64,000 nt of DNA. Source: Rutidosis leptorrhynchoides. Taxonomy: Eukaryota; Streptophyta; Magnoliopsida; Asterales; Asteraceae. Within the stretch, counting starts at the first letter, position 1. Each line of letters begins with the position of its first letter. The DNA lies in NCBI RefSeq assembly GCF_046630445.1, contig NC_092337.1:367170001-367234000 (forward strand). Reading direction: 5' to 3'. Shown here piece by piece: positions 36,548-49,521 of the stretch. The position numbers were made by a program, and so were the translations under genes. Below the pieces are notes generated by a model, which was not told where the DNA came from, did not search any database, and was given only the letters and a program-made list of their open reading frames with translations.

Positions 36548-39069
36548 TGTAGCGACCCGATAAAATCGTCATTGACGGCGCCGTTAACTTAGATCCCGTT
36601 ACGTGGTCATAGTCCCTATATGAGATGCGTTTGGCCAAAATTATGTCGCATTCATTTGAACGGGCATGACATGCAAAGTTTAGTTTACCAAACGGTTCAA
36701 CAACAAGTTTAAGTTTACAAAAGTTATAAAGTATAAATGAAATAACTTGCGACACAATTATTTTAAAATCACGGTTGCTATAAATAGCGTAAATATGTAT
36801 GTAAACATTTGTTTGAATCCAAAGGTGCTATCACTAGCGTATGCATGTATGCTTGACTCCAAGCAAGTAATCAAAGTGTATGCATGTATGTTTGACCCCA
36901 AGCAAGTATGAGTGCACGCGGAAGCATGTATCAAATAGCCAATCATGAACCTGAGAAACATATAGAAAAACTATCAACGAAAAACGTCGGTGAAATCATA
37001 GGTGTTTGTAAACGTTGTTTTTGAACCACAAGATTTTTGTACAGTTGATTATCCAAATTGTTTGCATTCCAAAAGTTGTTGTTTGTATCGCGAGCACCCA
37101 ATTATCAAACTTAACTGTTTTATACCCTGTTACGTAGTGTTAGAACATACACTATACTCAAAAATATATTTCATCCGCTAACGATAGCGAACCGTCCGAA
37201 TGAGGCTCGTCAAGCCCATGTGATCACATAATATAAGTTCACGTTTACACCCTGCAAGTGTAACTAATGATAATTGAATTGAGGCTTTTTATTTTAACTC
37301 GCACGTGGAATGTTTGTTTTCGTACTTGTGTTCAAAGTATAAAGTATGTAGTATAAAACTGTATATGTTTTTCATCCCATGATTTAAAAGTATAAAAGTT
37401 GTTGAAAAGATGGGACTATGATCTCACCTCGAGTGCACGAGTATAAATGTACTTCACAAAGTAAACGTGTGAATGAAAGTTGTTTAGCCTTGACCTAAAC
37501 AAGTAAGTTGTATCAATTAACCGATCACGACACAAGGTCGGGCGAAATGTGTTCAATTAGTCCTATGGCTCGTTACGACTCGATTATGTAGCATGTGAAT
37601 CACGTTGTCAAGTTTCATGCAAGATATAAGTGTAAACGAAAGGTTATACCGTTTAAACAAAGTATTGGTTATGTTTGAATAAAAGTCAACTTTTGGTCCA
37701 AGTCAAAGTCAACGAAAAAGTCAACACGTTCGGGTCGGGCCCGAACTATTTTTCTGAGGTTTTTAATCATATATAAGCATGTTAGAACAAGTTACATGTG
37801 AATCAGAGGTGCGTAGCATAGTTAGAATTAAATGGTAAACGACCAACCAAATCAGAACCTGGTAGTTCATCTGGATGGCGTCCAGATTGGCTGGACGGCG
37901 TCTAGATGTGAAGGCCTGGATAGAGTCCAAGAATCTGGATGGCATCCAGATTAGTGCCCAGGTCCTGTTTTGCTGAAAACACACAAGTGCACGAACCAAA
38001 CTTCAAACAAACACAAATTATGAACTGAAAACACTTAAAACATGTATCTTATATCGTTGGAAAGGTATTTTGATGAGGAATACAACTAATCACATATCAT
38101 CAAACAATTACATCATTTAAATGACCAAATCCTCATCGAATGATCGTTAAAAGTTCATCATTAAAGTTTCAAGTTCGTAAAACGCATTTTATGATTCGGG
38201 AAATCCAATTTACACATACGATATGCCGTTTCGAAGGTAATTAAACATACATTGCAACTAAACACTTACTAACAATATTAACAAGCATTCAATGTATCAA
38301 AAGTTCATTTTAAAAGCTATCAAACCCTAACCAAGAATCACAAAATCAATAATCATGTTAGTGAAGTTTTCCAAGTCAACCTACACATCAAATTGAAGCT
38401 AATGATGCTAGTAACACATTTAATGCATGAACTTTAACATTTAATCATCCAAAATCAAAGATTAAGCACACCCATTTCAAGTGTTCATGCTAGATACTCA
38501 AAATAACAAATCGAGCAAACCAAACACATATTCATGTTAGACTTGAGCCATAGACACTAATTAACACCATTTCTAGTCCAAAACACTAAGAACATGAAAT
38601 CTAGAGTTTTAAAAATATTACTCAAACGAGATGAAATTGGTACCAAAATGTAGAGGATGATGAGAGGATCACGAATATGTAATTTGTTTTGTAACAAGCT
38701 TCCTAGATTCGAAATGGATGATGAATTAGTGAAGTTGGGTGAAGATGGTGTTCTTGAACTAGAGAGGATAAAGAGATGAGGAGATGAAGATGAAAATGAA
38801 TGAGTGGTGGTAAGTGGGTTGACTAGTTGACCTAGTCAACTAGTTTACCCACTTGGCAACTTCGGTCCCTCGTGTTTCAAAGCGGGTGTGTGAATTAACC
38901 AAACGAATATTTTAAAAACGCTAGACTAACCGAGAGATGTTAAATCAAATAACAGAAATATTAAGAACGTTAGTTAACGAAAGATACGAATTTAGATAAC
39001 AAAAGATATCATCTAATAAAAAAAGACGGTGTTAAAAATAAATTTAACGAAAAAATGCGGGATGTTACA
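36548..39069 (-). mobile_element. Solo Gypsy LTR with target duplication GGCCG
   Basis: On the plus strand it starts TGTAGCGACCCG and ends CGGGATGTTACA, 2522 bp; read on the minus strand it begins TGTAACATCCCG as other Gypsy LTRs do. GGCCG flanks it exactly (36543-36547 and 39070-39074), and there is no internal region, so it is a product of LTR-LTR recombination. It contains three CTGGA...TCCAG near-palindromes (37869-37950) and a two-copy repeat near 36835-36910. No gene is seen. Confidence 0.93.
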
Positions 39070-41614
39070 GGCCGAAAGGGAGCCGAAAAATCTTGAAAAG
39101 GCACCCTGGGTATTGGCTGGAAATCGTCCTGTGCCTCAACGTACAACAGGGTCTCAAGGTCCGGCTTATCTTGATGAGGGAGATCTGTCGCGTCCCATGG
39201 AAACGAGTCAACATGACAATCCTTCGGGATATTTATCAGACTTCCAGCAGACTGATCTCTTGGTTCATGAAAGTGATCCATTGGTTTAAACCACTTCTCT
39301 TTCAGATTCTGAAACTCAAGGTCTGGAGGAAGAGTCGCTAACTGAAAGAGATGTACCACCTCATGGTATATCAATGATTTCAGGAGTCGGAGATAGCAAT
39401 ATCTCTGCGAGATCTAAACCGACAGGTAGTTCTACTACTTTGTCAGAGTCCCATGAGACTAAAGTCATGGAGGCAGATGCTTCGAAAAAAACTTCGCCGG
39501 CGACAACTCCGGTTGTTGCCCAACCTCCATCAGAAGGGGATATCACGAATCTGACTAGTAGTATGTACAGCCCTACATATAAGAATAATACCGCACAAAC
39601 ATCCTTACCTGCCCTCATGGCAAATCAAACACTTCCACCGACATCGCCTACAACTGATGCTGTTGCTGCTGCTGTTCCTATTGTCACTTTACCATCATCA
39701 CCCTCGCATTCACCAAATTTCTATGATGCTTTGGAGCAAGAATATTTCAGTCGTATGTTTTCTCGAGTTAATCTTGATGTTCTTTGACGCACTTCGCTTC
39801 AAGCATTGTTTCGCGCTCGAGTACGATATCCACTTACTTCCTGCTCTTCTCCACTAAGTCCTCACCGTGATAATGAGCATGACGATTCTGATCCTCAGAA
39901 TAGTCATGAGGGGGAGATAGGAGTAGATGGAGATTATCTAACGGTGAAAATTTCAACTAAGGGTGGTAGTGTGAGGTCTTCATCAGCTTCTCAAGCTCAA
40001 CAGGTTCAGACGGAATCAGAAATGATTTCTACTCATGATGAAATTGATGATAAGGAGCCTGAGCAAGTTATTATTCCAATTGTACATTCAGAGGCTGATG
40101 GTGGACCGGTAGATGAGGATTTGAACTTAAGTGATTTTTATCTTGAAGAAACAGATGATGATGGGTTTGTCATTCTAAGCAAATTATCTTCAGTATCTTC
40201 AATCCCGAAAAATGTTGAGATTGTAGATGAAGAGAATCCTGATCCAGTAACTGAAAGTGATGATGAAATGGATTCTTCTGATGACGATGAAGACAATCTT
40301 TATGTTAATCCAAATGATGATGATATCTTTGATCATATTGAAGATGATAATGTTCCAACTGATGATGCGACAAATCCTACTGATCATTCATCGAATTCTA
40401 CACCTTCATCGAGTTCAAATCCAACAAATGCTAATGAAAGCTCAACTTCTGGTACATCTACATCAAGTGAAACAGTGAATTCCAGATTCAAATACAACCA
40501 TGGTATATTCTTTAAGAATCGGGAACAAAGATTGTTATTGGGAGTTGAACATGATTTCATAACTTTACGAAACACATTCATCGAGGAGAATGCTTACAAG
40601 ATCTTCCGCATTAACGAAACACCAAGGAGTAAAAGATTTACTTATATATGTTCACGATTGCTTCCAGCAAGTGAAAGAAATTGGTATGAGTTTATGTGGA
40701 GGAAACGCATCAACAAAGATGAAGATGATTTGTGGCTTCAAAGAAAATATCGTATTTCTAAAGTGTTGAATATTACTCGAGTCGGAGTAGAGATAAGTGA
40801 GAAAAAAGACGTCATCAGTCAGTTCCACATTATTAGAGAAGATGAGAAGGAATACAAGTTCACAGAAGCAAATTTTCATAATCTAGATATGCTTGATATG
40901 ATTCACATCTACAACTACCTCCGTATCATCACCATTCTACCTTTTGCTAAGGCTCAAGCTTTGGAAGCTGTGAAAATATACATGATGGAGACAATCGAAC
41001 TAATGAGACGTGAAGATTTTCAAATTGGTCTTGAAGCTAATAGGAAAAAGATTTGAATAACATGTCCGAATCAATACACAAAGGGGCTAAAGGATATGAG
41101 AATGTTTCAAATGCAATTCGAACCAGAAGGGTTTGTATTTGTGAATTCTCAGAAAGAAAAAGTGTTCATTCACACTGATGAGTTGAACAAATACTCAGAT
41201 GGTACACTCAAGGCTGCACTGAAGTATCTTAAAATTCGTCAAAGCAAGTTTGATGACATTGACATGAAAATGGGTCTTGGAGAGTTTATAAAGCATATCA
41301 GAGATCGTCTGAAGCTCCGGATCCGTACAAGATAGTTTAAGATTCTTCGTGGCCAAAGAAAGAGAAGATATTTCAAAGAAATGAATGAATATCCATTACA
41401 TGAGGGAGATCCAAGAAAAGCGTGGGGCGTCTGGAAACCTTCTAAGCAGATTTCAGAAAACCAAGTAGAAGTTTTGAAACCAGATGGCACACGATGGAAA
41501 CTAACATTTGGACCTCTTAAGATTACTCAATAGGATTATATTGTAAAGTTCACATTTAACACTATGGAGGAGATTGTTAGGACCCCGAAGTTGTATAGTG
41601 TTAATGTGAAATAA
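39070..41614 (+). pseudogene. Env-like accessory ORF, part 3 (C-terminus)
   Basis: The same frame as parts 1 and 2 runs to TAA at 41612-41614. It is broken only by in-frame stops at 39287 (TAA), 39785 (TGA), 41054 (TGA), 41333 (TAG) and 41531 (TAG); no frameshift is needed. The first 1.3 kb is Ser/Thr/Asp/Glu-rich, with DDDEDN-type acidic stretches near 40270-40350. The later part (40480-41520) looks globular, with Tyr/Trp/Arg motifs such as RNWYEFMWRKR and FEPEGFVFVNSQKEK. Including the three pieces, the ancestral ORF would have had about 1347 codons. Function unknown. Confidence 0.7.
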
Positions 41615-42376
41615 GCTTAAATGATGGTTCCTTAAAAGAGGGCTATATAAGGAACCTAAGTAGTCCTAATTAGATAGCCATTGCATTGTAACTGAGTTCT
41701 AGAAGCTGTGGAATGTAAATCTTGTTAATTCTCTCTAATACCGAATCTCCTTCACACCTACCGAATCTCATTCTAACTTGTCTTTTTTCTTCTAATCTCA
41801 ACATGATCTGACCTATCAATGACCCAGAGCGAGCAATATTGAAATAACACTTGAAATAATTACAAACAAACTATAACCACCAAACCTAAAACCTACAACA
41901 AACACTTAAACCTGATCCCGTATTCAACCCCGCAACAACACATCTCAAAAATCGCAAATCCAAATCATTCATCGGGCAGCCCAAGAACACCTAACCCGAG
42001 ACCTATTTGCCAAAGTCAACTAAGTCAACAACGCCGACAACAACATCAAGCCCACTAAAGACCCGACGACGGGAAAAATGGAGTGAGTGAACGAAACCAT
42101 CACCTACCGAACATAACCAAAATCTGAATCGAACCACAAAGGAACCAGTCATCTCCACAAATTTTCTAACAACATTTATAAACCCCCGATCCCAAACGGA
42201 CAAACAAACAAACAACGGCCAACTACGGCTAGCAACCACCAGCACCACCTGGTTACTACCAACCGCAACCCATCACCATAAGCCACTGCCCACAGCCACC
42301 TGGAAACCAGCCACTGCTATGATCAGGCACCTAAGCCTCCAACAACAGCCACCGACCAACACTTATCATCGCCGGC
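41615..42376. other. Unclassified segment after the accessory ORF
   Basis: Contains a TATA-like TATATAA (41644-41650) and two ACCGAATCT motifs (41740, 41760), so at least the first 200 bp probably belong to the Sirevirus 3' end. From about 41810 the composition changes to CA/AC-rich and GC-richer sequence that continues after the solo LTR at 45355. No supportable ORF. Confidence 0.45.
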
Positions 42377-44196
42377 TGTGACGATCGCTCCAAATCCATA
42401 TGGACGAATACGTCATTCATCGATTTCATTGCGAGGTATTTGACCTCTATATGATACGTTTTATAAACATTGCATTCTTTGGAAAAGGTATACCATAATG
42501 AATATTTAAATCTAAGGTTTTCGACATCTGATGATTTTTACATATAGACAATCACCGTAAATAATAGTTTACAATAATACTTCCGTTGACAATGCAGTCA
42601 ATATAGATACATGATGATGGTTTTGTAAATGCAACCTTTTCTTGAATAAAGCATGTATGACTCCATGCACAAAGCTTGTCTAACATATAAGCAAACAGTG
42701 GAAGACTTCTAGGGAACCTGAGAATAAACATGCTAACAAGTGTCAACACAAAGGTTGGTGAGTTCATAGTTTTAATGTATCGTATAATCTGTATATAAAG
42801 GTGGATCACAAGATTTCAGTTGTTTCATCCAGAAACGGTTATCAAAATATTCTACGGAATTGAGCACCCTGGTAACTAAACTTAACATATATATAATTTG
42901 TACCCTTTGTATAATCATCTTAATAATACACGCAAACTAACGTGTACGCTTCTCAAATAGCATACGTCTGTTAAAAGACTAGCGCTCTAGCTCGGACGAG
43001 GATATCAAGCCCTATGGATCCATATACTACTACTCGCGCCCACCAGTTTTTATAACCGGCAGTTACTAGTTACCAAAGCTAAGGGATTTTCGGTTCAAAC
43101 TCGGTGTAGAATTTAGTATGTACTTGTATCCATTGCGTTTAAAATAAAGTGCATGTATTCTCAGCCCAAAATATTTAAAGCATTTAAAAAGGGATCTATA
43201 AACTCACCTTAGCAGCACATAAAGTCGTTCACCGAAATGTGACCGAAACTCGGAATACCAAATAATCGTAGATCTCAACCTAGAGAACATATGTTGGTCA
43301 ATAAATGTCTATCAAGCTAGGTCTGGTCATAGTGTATCACAATCCTAATGCTCGAGATCGACATACAAAAGTTATCAAAAGTCGTTTCAAAAAGTCAATC
43401 TGACTCAATACTATAGTTGAATGATCAGGGCAATCGAAACATTTTAACATTTCACATAGTTTCCCAATTCTTGTAAAATTAAACTATAGTTTTTATAAGG
43501 CTTTAAAATATGATAAAATAATCAATTTTGACAATTGTTCAACAAAACGACACATGCCTTATATAGAAATTCATTTACTCGATTAGTAATATCTAAAATT
43601 CCAATTTATCAATCTCATAGACAAGTTTTTTAAATATTAATTTCAGATTCAAAAGCAATTCCAATTAACGTTGATCATAATTCAGTTGCCTATATCTTTT
43701 AATTCGTTCATCGAAATTTCGCGATTTCTAAATAAAAAGTTATTGATTTTTCGCCAGCTTTCCAAAAACATGCATATCATATACCTTTTATCAGTAATAT
43801 ATGTATTTAATTCGTGATTCATCATAAACTGTTTAACGACGAAATTTAGCATACTAGCATGCATAAACATATATACTCGAGCACTAGATATGTATACACT
43901 ATTAATATATAAAAGATAAGATATGAATGCTCACGTATCAATATTGTGATTCAATATTGCAGGAAAGTACGTAGACGCAACGGAGATGATAAACACTAGT
44001 TTGACTTACTAGAAATACCCCCGAATAATACCCATCACCTCCTTAGCTATAACTCATAATTTTCTTAGCTCTTTCCCGCTCGAAAAATCATTTAGAAATC
44101 ATTTGGACATAACCTCGTCGTAGTATTTTATGTATAATACTAATAATTATTATACTACTGATAATAATAATAATAAGATTAATAATAATATTAATC

Positions 44197-44297
<101 letters not shown>

Positions 44298-44411
44298 TAA
44301 AATATATATAAATTAGAGAGACAGAGAGATTGAGATGAGATTGATGATATGAACTGGCCAAAAAATGAGCGAGCTTTATAGTTATCTTCTGTCCCCAGCA
44401 TCCATGCGATC

Positions 44412-44450
44412 GCATGGGAAATGTGAGGGGAACCCATGCGATCGCATGAG
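44412..44450. repeat. Pair of ATGCGATCGCAT palindromes
   Basis: Two perfect 12-bp palindromes (CATGCGATCGCATG context) separated by about 20 bp in the solo LTR. Confidence 0.85.
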
Positions 44451-44798
44451 CCCCAGTTCCAGCTCACATCTATTTTTTTCTTTATTCGTCGACATAATTT
44501 TATATAATATATATAATATATTTAATTTATATAATTAATTATATATTATATTATATTCACGTGCATAGTTGACTTGTAATTTTTGGTCCGTTGACTCGTA
44601 CGTTGTCACTCGACTTATGTCCCGGTTCCGGTTTCTCGAATGCATTTTCGTACACTTAGAAAACTAGTACTTTTCGTTACGCGACGTGTACCTTTATCAA
44701 AAATTAAACTTAATCATTGATAAACTATGTCACTCGAAGTGTAGCTTTAATCAATTAAGTGTTTTGGTTATTTGCTTCTATAAATCATCGTCTCGTAG

Positions 44799-44831
<33 letters not shown>

Positions 44832-44849
44832 TTTCATTTTAAAATAGTG

Positions 44850-44970
44850 TTTTACTGTAGCAAAGTTACTGTAGCAAAGTTTTTTTACTGTAGCAAATAG
44901 TGATTTTCGAAAACACTGTAGCTTTTCGGGTACTGTAGAAATTCGAAAATACTGTAGCAAATTAGTGTTT
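44850..44970. repeat. ACTGTAGCAA motif cluster
   Basis: Six ACTGTAG copies in about 110 bp (near 44855, 44868, 44887, 44916, 44932 and 44951), most followed by CAAA. Confidence 0.8.
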
Positions 44971-45061
44971 TACTGGTTCATCTTAAACGTTTTAGTTAAC
45001 TTATCTAAATATCAATCGAATCAATAATCGAATGTTACTATCGTTTACTAAATAACTTGAA

Positions 45062-45171
<110 letters not shown>

Positions 45172-45354
45172 TTAAGTTATATATATATTGTTCGTGAATC
45201 TTCGAGAACAGTCAAAGAATAATTGATTACATGAATATAGTTCCAAAACTTTCGTGACTCAACATTACAGACTTTGCTTATCGTGTCGAAAACATTAAAT
45301 CATTTAAAGATAAAGTTTAAATTTGGTCAAAAATTTCCGGGTTGTCACACCGGC

Positions 45355-45829
45355 AGCAGAAGACCACCGGGAAACCGACAGATTTCACACACTACACACG
45401 CACCAAACACGATGTCTAACCAAAAAGGAAAGTAGAGCTCCACCGGAACTCGTCGCCTACCACCCCAAAAGAGGAGACACGACGACGACGAGAGAAGGAG
45501 GATGTACCAGACGACGTAACCAATGCCATCCACCTCCAAACACACTTGAAACACCCAGAATCCAAGCAAGAAAAGGTCGGATTCGTCGCCTGGACGTCGA
45601 AAGTGAAGTCGGAGAAGACAGTCGCCACAGTACGCCAAAAAGGAAGAAGGACGAAGGGTACCTTATTAAGAACGGAAAGCAAGAAAAATCCAAACCACCG
45701 ACGAGATGGCGGTGGATGGAGAAAGGAGCAGCAGATGGGCTACAAACTGACCTGGCGACCGGAGAAGAGAAGAGATTTTTGTTAACAATATTTATTAAGG
45801 TTGTTATTCATAATTTCAAGAGTAAATTA
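45355..45829. other. Unclassified GC-richer segment, continuation of 41810-42376
   Basis: Together with 41810-42376 this was one stretch before the solo LTR inserted. It is rich in ACC/GACG words and open in several frames on both strands, none with a family I recognise. It may be the leader of a non-LTR element on the minus strand, but no poly-A or enzymatic domain supports this. Confidence 0.35.
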
Positions 45830-46684
45830 TAGGGGTGTTCACGGTCCGGTTTGGTCCGGTTTCAACTAAATCTCAAACCAAACCGGCATCCACGGTTTCA
45901 ACATATATGAAACCAAACCAGACCGAGAAAGTTGTCTTACTGCCCGGTTTGGTCCAGTTTAGCCCGGTTCGGTTTGACCAGTTTGACGGTTTTAAGTTCT
46001 ATTTTTCTCTCTTTGTTATCCATATTACAGTAGCATAACATGGTTGTAGGGATAGTAGGGAATGGTGCCAAAACAATTTGCATTTCATGGTTGTAGCGAT
46101 AAACAGACTTGAATGCCTATACTGGAGATGTAGGGTTATGTGGGTTACAAGAGATTTGTTAAATGCAAAGTTTTTATTTTAGTTCAACCGTGTATCTTTG
46201 ATCATTACATGAATATGGTAAACCTCTCATTCGCAACACTTCTGTATCTTCTTCAGGTGGTTTTGGCAAGTTTGAACTGGTACCCAAGTACAAGTCATAA
46301 TATCATCAGCAATTAATAGATTTTGATAATATTATTTTAATGATTATTTAATATTTAATTAAGTGATTTTGTTTTATAATCCAAGAAAATAAGTTTGAAA
46401 AAGATCTAAATCAATTGAATAGCAGACAATCCAATTGTAATATTTGTCTCTCAGTTACTTTTATTCCTTACTGATCATACCCTCTCATTTTATGAGTTGG
46501 TTAGTCCGGTCCGGTCCGGTTTAACCGGCCGGTAGCCTAGCGAAACCGTAAACCGAACCGAGTTTCACGGTTTGGAAATTTTCAAACCGGCGACCGGCCG
46601 CCAATATTTAAAACCGGACCGAACCAACTAAATCGATACGGTCCGGTCGGTTTTTGCGGTTTGGCGGTTTTGTGAACACCCATA
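45830..46684. mobile_element. Non-autonomous hAT-like transposon, 855 bp
   Basis: Ends TAGGGGTGTTCAC and GTGAACACCCATA are inverted with one mismatch, flanked by the 8-bp duplication GTAAATTA (45822-45829 and 46685-46692). The subterminal regions are packed with CCGGTTTGGTCCGG-type repeats on both sides. There is no transposase. The 8-bp duplication and the TAGGG start fit hAT; a 9-bp reading (Mutator) is less good because it shortens the inverted ends. Confidence 0.75.
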
Positions 46685-46812
46685 GTAAATTATACCCGTC
46701 TTTTTTGTTAATTTTCTAAAACTACATACTGGAATGTTTTTATATTTTAGATTTTACACCGATTGTCCCATTTAAAACTTACTTGGTGATCACCCATGTG
46801 ATTTTATTGAAA

Positions 46813-47240
46813 TAACTAGTGAAATGACCCGTGAAGACACGAGTTTGTTTAAACGAAACAATTTAATAATATGTTTTAGGTATTAAGTGAATGTAAATGT
46901 TAAAATCATTTAGTTTATTGTCTCGTGGAACTAAGGATTCCGACTAAGAAACTTGTCGTTGATTTTACAAACATAAAGTTCGCTCAAAGTTGAATATTTA
47001 TATTTATATAATAATAATAATTATTATTAATAATAATAAATGCTTTTTAAATTTATTTAGGAAAATAAAATTACAATTTAGGAAAAATTAATATTTCCTA
47101 CTATAAAAAATTTTGTATTATTGTTTTAATTAAATTAATATATAATTATTACATCATCATAATGAAAAGTAAAGGGTAATTTAGCTTAATGATGATGTTA
47201 TCATTTTAGAGGTTTATTAGACTATATAGATTGGTCGTCC
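46813..47240. repeat. Possible dispersed repeat, unclassified
   Basis: Begins near ACTAGTGAAATGACCCGTG, has AT-rich interior with TAA/AAT runs (47008-47040) and ends near ACTATATAGATTGG. The head resembles dispersed plant repeats, but no inverted ends or duplication were found. No gene. Confidence 0.25.
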
Positions 47241-47305
47241 TTACTTTTTAAAGATTACACCAAATTCATGACTTACGTGCATTTTGATCACCCATATCTC
47301 ATCGA

Positions 47306-48189
47306 CAGGGCCGGGCATGGCATCTCATCGACAGGGCGGCACAGGGCATCACATTGATAGGGGCATCAAATTTTCTATGTTTATGTAGTTAAAGTCTTGA
47401 AGTTATGGAAGATAGAATAAAAGTTATGGGGTATTTTGTTTAATTGGGGAAAAATATTTGCAGAATTCTATGAAGAAGATAAACTGTTTCTCCATCGATA
47501 ATAATTTTACAAATAATCCTTAACTGTTATACCAATATACATATAACCCCCTAACATTAACACTATATTGAAGTACTCGTATATTTCTTTTTTATTATAA
47601 AATATAAAATAGAAATAAATATAAGTTAAAAAATAGAAATTACTTGATAAAAAAACTTTAAAATATGCTTAAGTTCATGTACAATAACCGATCAAATTCT
47701 TTTTAAGGTAATCAAACTTCGTTTTATTGGTTTGAAAAAAGTATATAGATAGTAACGGCATTATTTTTGGAACATCTATTTTTACATTGTTAACGACTTG
47801 AAAATATGATGACATAATATTATATAAGTAATTAGTACTTTGCCCTCAACATCTACTATATAGTGACTAACGTTAAAAGAAATACCTACTTTAGATAGTT
47901 AACAACTACTCCATATGAATAAAGCCTAATAACATTTCAACACTCATTTTTGATATATCCATTCATCACTTACAACAATTTAATATATATAATACAAATA
48001 CATCTTGCATGATATGAATTGATTTATATAACATCGAGTAAAAATATCATTGACCATTAACAACGGGTATTTGTGATAAAAAAAAAAACACACGTAGATA
48101 ATTAAGGCAAAAAGTTACAAGTACAAACTATGAGAGGGCCATTTTATTTCAAGTCGCAGTGTGCATCAAAAAGGTCAGGACCGGCCCTG
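47306..48189. mobile_element. Non-autonomous hAT-like transposon, 884 bp
   Basis: Terminal inverted repeat CAGGGCCGG / CCGGCCCTG, perfect over 9 bp, flanked by 8-bp duplication CTCATCGA (47298-47305 and 48190-48197). CAGGG ends with 8-bp duplications are classic for hAT. A partial second copy of the left junction (CTCATCGACAGGGC) occurs at about 47324. No transposase coding. Confidence 0.85.
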
Positions 48190-48421
48190 CTCATCGAGAA
48201 CATTTATTTTTTTAGTTAAGTTTGGTCATGTGATTGTCCTAACAAAGTGAAGAAGATTTTTCGCCTTAATAAACAATTAACGTCGGAAGTTGTAGGTTAC
48301 CGAAAGTTTGGATTGTCTACGAAGAAAAGCCACAAACAAAAATGTAGAAAATGCTTAACTGAAAGAGAAATGCAGCTCATGTTTACAAATTGATTTGTTA
48401 AAACAAAATGATAGAGCATGT

Positions 48422-48503
48422 GTCGATATGTCCGAGTGGTTAAGGAGATAGACTTGAAATCTATTGGGCATCGCCCGCGCAGGTTCGAACCCTGCTGTCG
48501 ACG
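48422..48503 (+). tRNA. tRNA-Ser (UGA anticodon)
   Basis: 82 nt. Acceptor GTCGATA pairs with TGTCGAC (one G-T pair), D arm TCCGAGTGGTTAAGG (A box), anticodon stem ATAGA/TCTAT with loop CTTGAAA (anticodon TGA), long variable arm typical of serine, T arm GCAGG-TTCGAAC-CCTGC (B box), discriminator G. T runs after 48508 can end Pol III transcription. No intron, no encoded CCA, all stems intact. Reads UCN serine codons in the cytosol. Confidence 0.95.
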
Positions 48504-48612
48504 TTCAATTTTCTTTTGCTTTTCTTATCAATAAAACCTCAAAATTTCGTTGAATGTAACAATGAATGGCTCCGGTCGTCCGGATATGACTTGGTTCACT
48601 TTATCATGTTGA

Positions 48613-49521
48613 ATTCTTTTGGTTTAGTTTTACTGTTTTTTACCAATGGGTAAACATGCAAAGAGACTAGTGTTTTTTTCAAGTTATTCGAATAATGCCA
48701 ATATTATAATAAATATGACGTATGCGGCTTAACCAGTGATTTCTTTTTCCTTATCATTTCTTAGTTAACGAATGACAAAGAAGATATTCATGATAAAGAT
48801 GATGAATTAACCTCGAAATCGGACTTCTACTTGGTGATTATAGTTGGTTTAGTGGATATTAGTTGTGGTCGGGCCACTTATTAGATTGTTGGAGTCTAAG
48901 TGATAATTATTCGAAATTTCGATTGAAATTTGTAATCTATTGTAGATCTTGGGTTAATGAAGTCGTGTTGATTGAAATTATGTTTACGAACCATTTTAGG
49001 TCGAATATACAAAGGGCGAGGTTAAGAAACATAAGAGATCTATTGTAGATCTTGGGTTAATGAAGTCGTGTTGATTGAAATTATGTTTACGAACCATTCT
49101 TTTGGTTTAGTTTTACTGTTTTTTACCAATGGGTAAACATGCAAAGAGACTTGTGTTTTTTTCAAGTTATTCGAATAATGCCAATATTATAATAAATATG
49201 ACGTATGCGGCTTAACCAGTGATTTCTTTTTCCTTATCATTTTCTTAGTTAACGAATGACAAAGAAGATATTCATGATAAAGATGATGAATTAACCTCGA
49301 AATCGGACTTCTACTTGGTGATTATAGTTGGTTTAGTGGATATTAGTTGTGGTCGGGCCACTTATTAGATTGTTGGAGTCTAAGTGATAATTATTCGAAA
49401 TTTCGATTGAAATTTGTAATCTATTGTAGATCTTGGGTTAATGAAGTCGTGTTGATTGAAATTATGTTTACGAACCATTTTAGGTCGAATATACAAAGGG
49501 CGAGGTTAAGAAACATAAGAG
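48613..49521. repeat. 425-bp direct tandem duplication
   Basis: 48613-49037 and 49096-49521 are almost identical (an A/T change near 48670 and one extra T near 49241). The 58-bp joint (49038-49095) is itself a copy of about 48936-48993, so the event involved a partial extra copy. It begins about 110 bp after the tRNA gene. Confidence 0.9.

Noticed and set aside
41575-41803. Short Sirevirus 3' LTR starting TGTTAGGACC after a purine-rich ATGGAGGAGAT
   Set aside because: The accessory ORF frame runs through the proposed start to 41614, and no partner LTR is available to confirm; left undefined.
42003-42248. Minus-strand ORF in the segment before the solo LTR
   Set aside because: Composition-driven open frame in GC-richer sequence with overlapping ORFs on both strands; no recognisable domain.
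45345-45832. Overlapping ORFs on both strands after the solo LTR
   Set aside because: All frames are open because of composition, none shows a family pattern, and one begins inside the LTR.
45830-46684. Mutator-type element with 9-bp duplication
   Set aside because: A 9-bp reading (AGTAAATTA) is possible but shortens the matching ends; the 8-bp reading gives TAGGGGTG ends as in hAT.
47306-48189. Transposase gene in the hAT-like element
   Set aside because: No ORF with hAT dimerisation or catalytic motifs in 884 bp.
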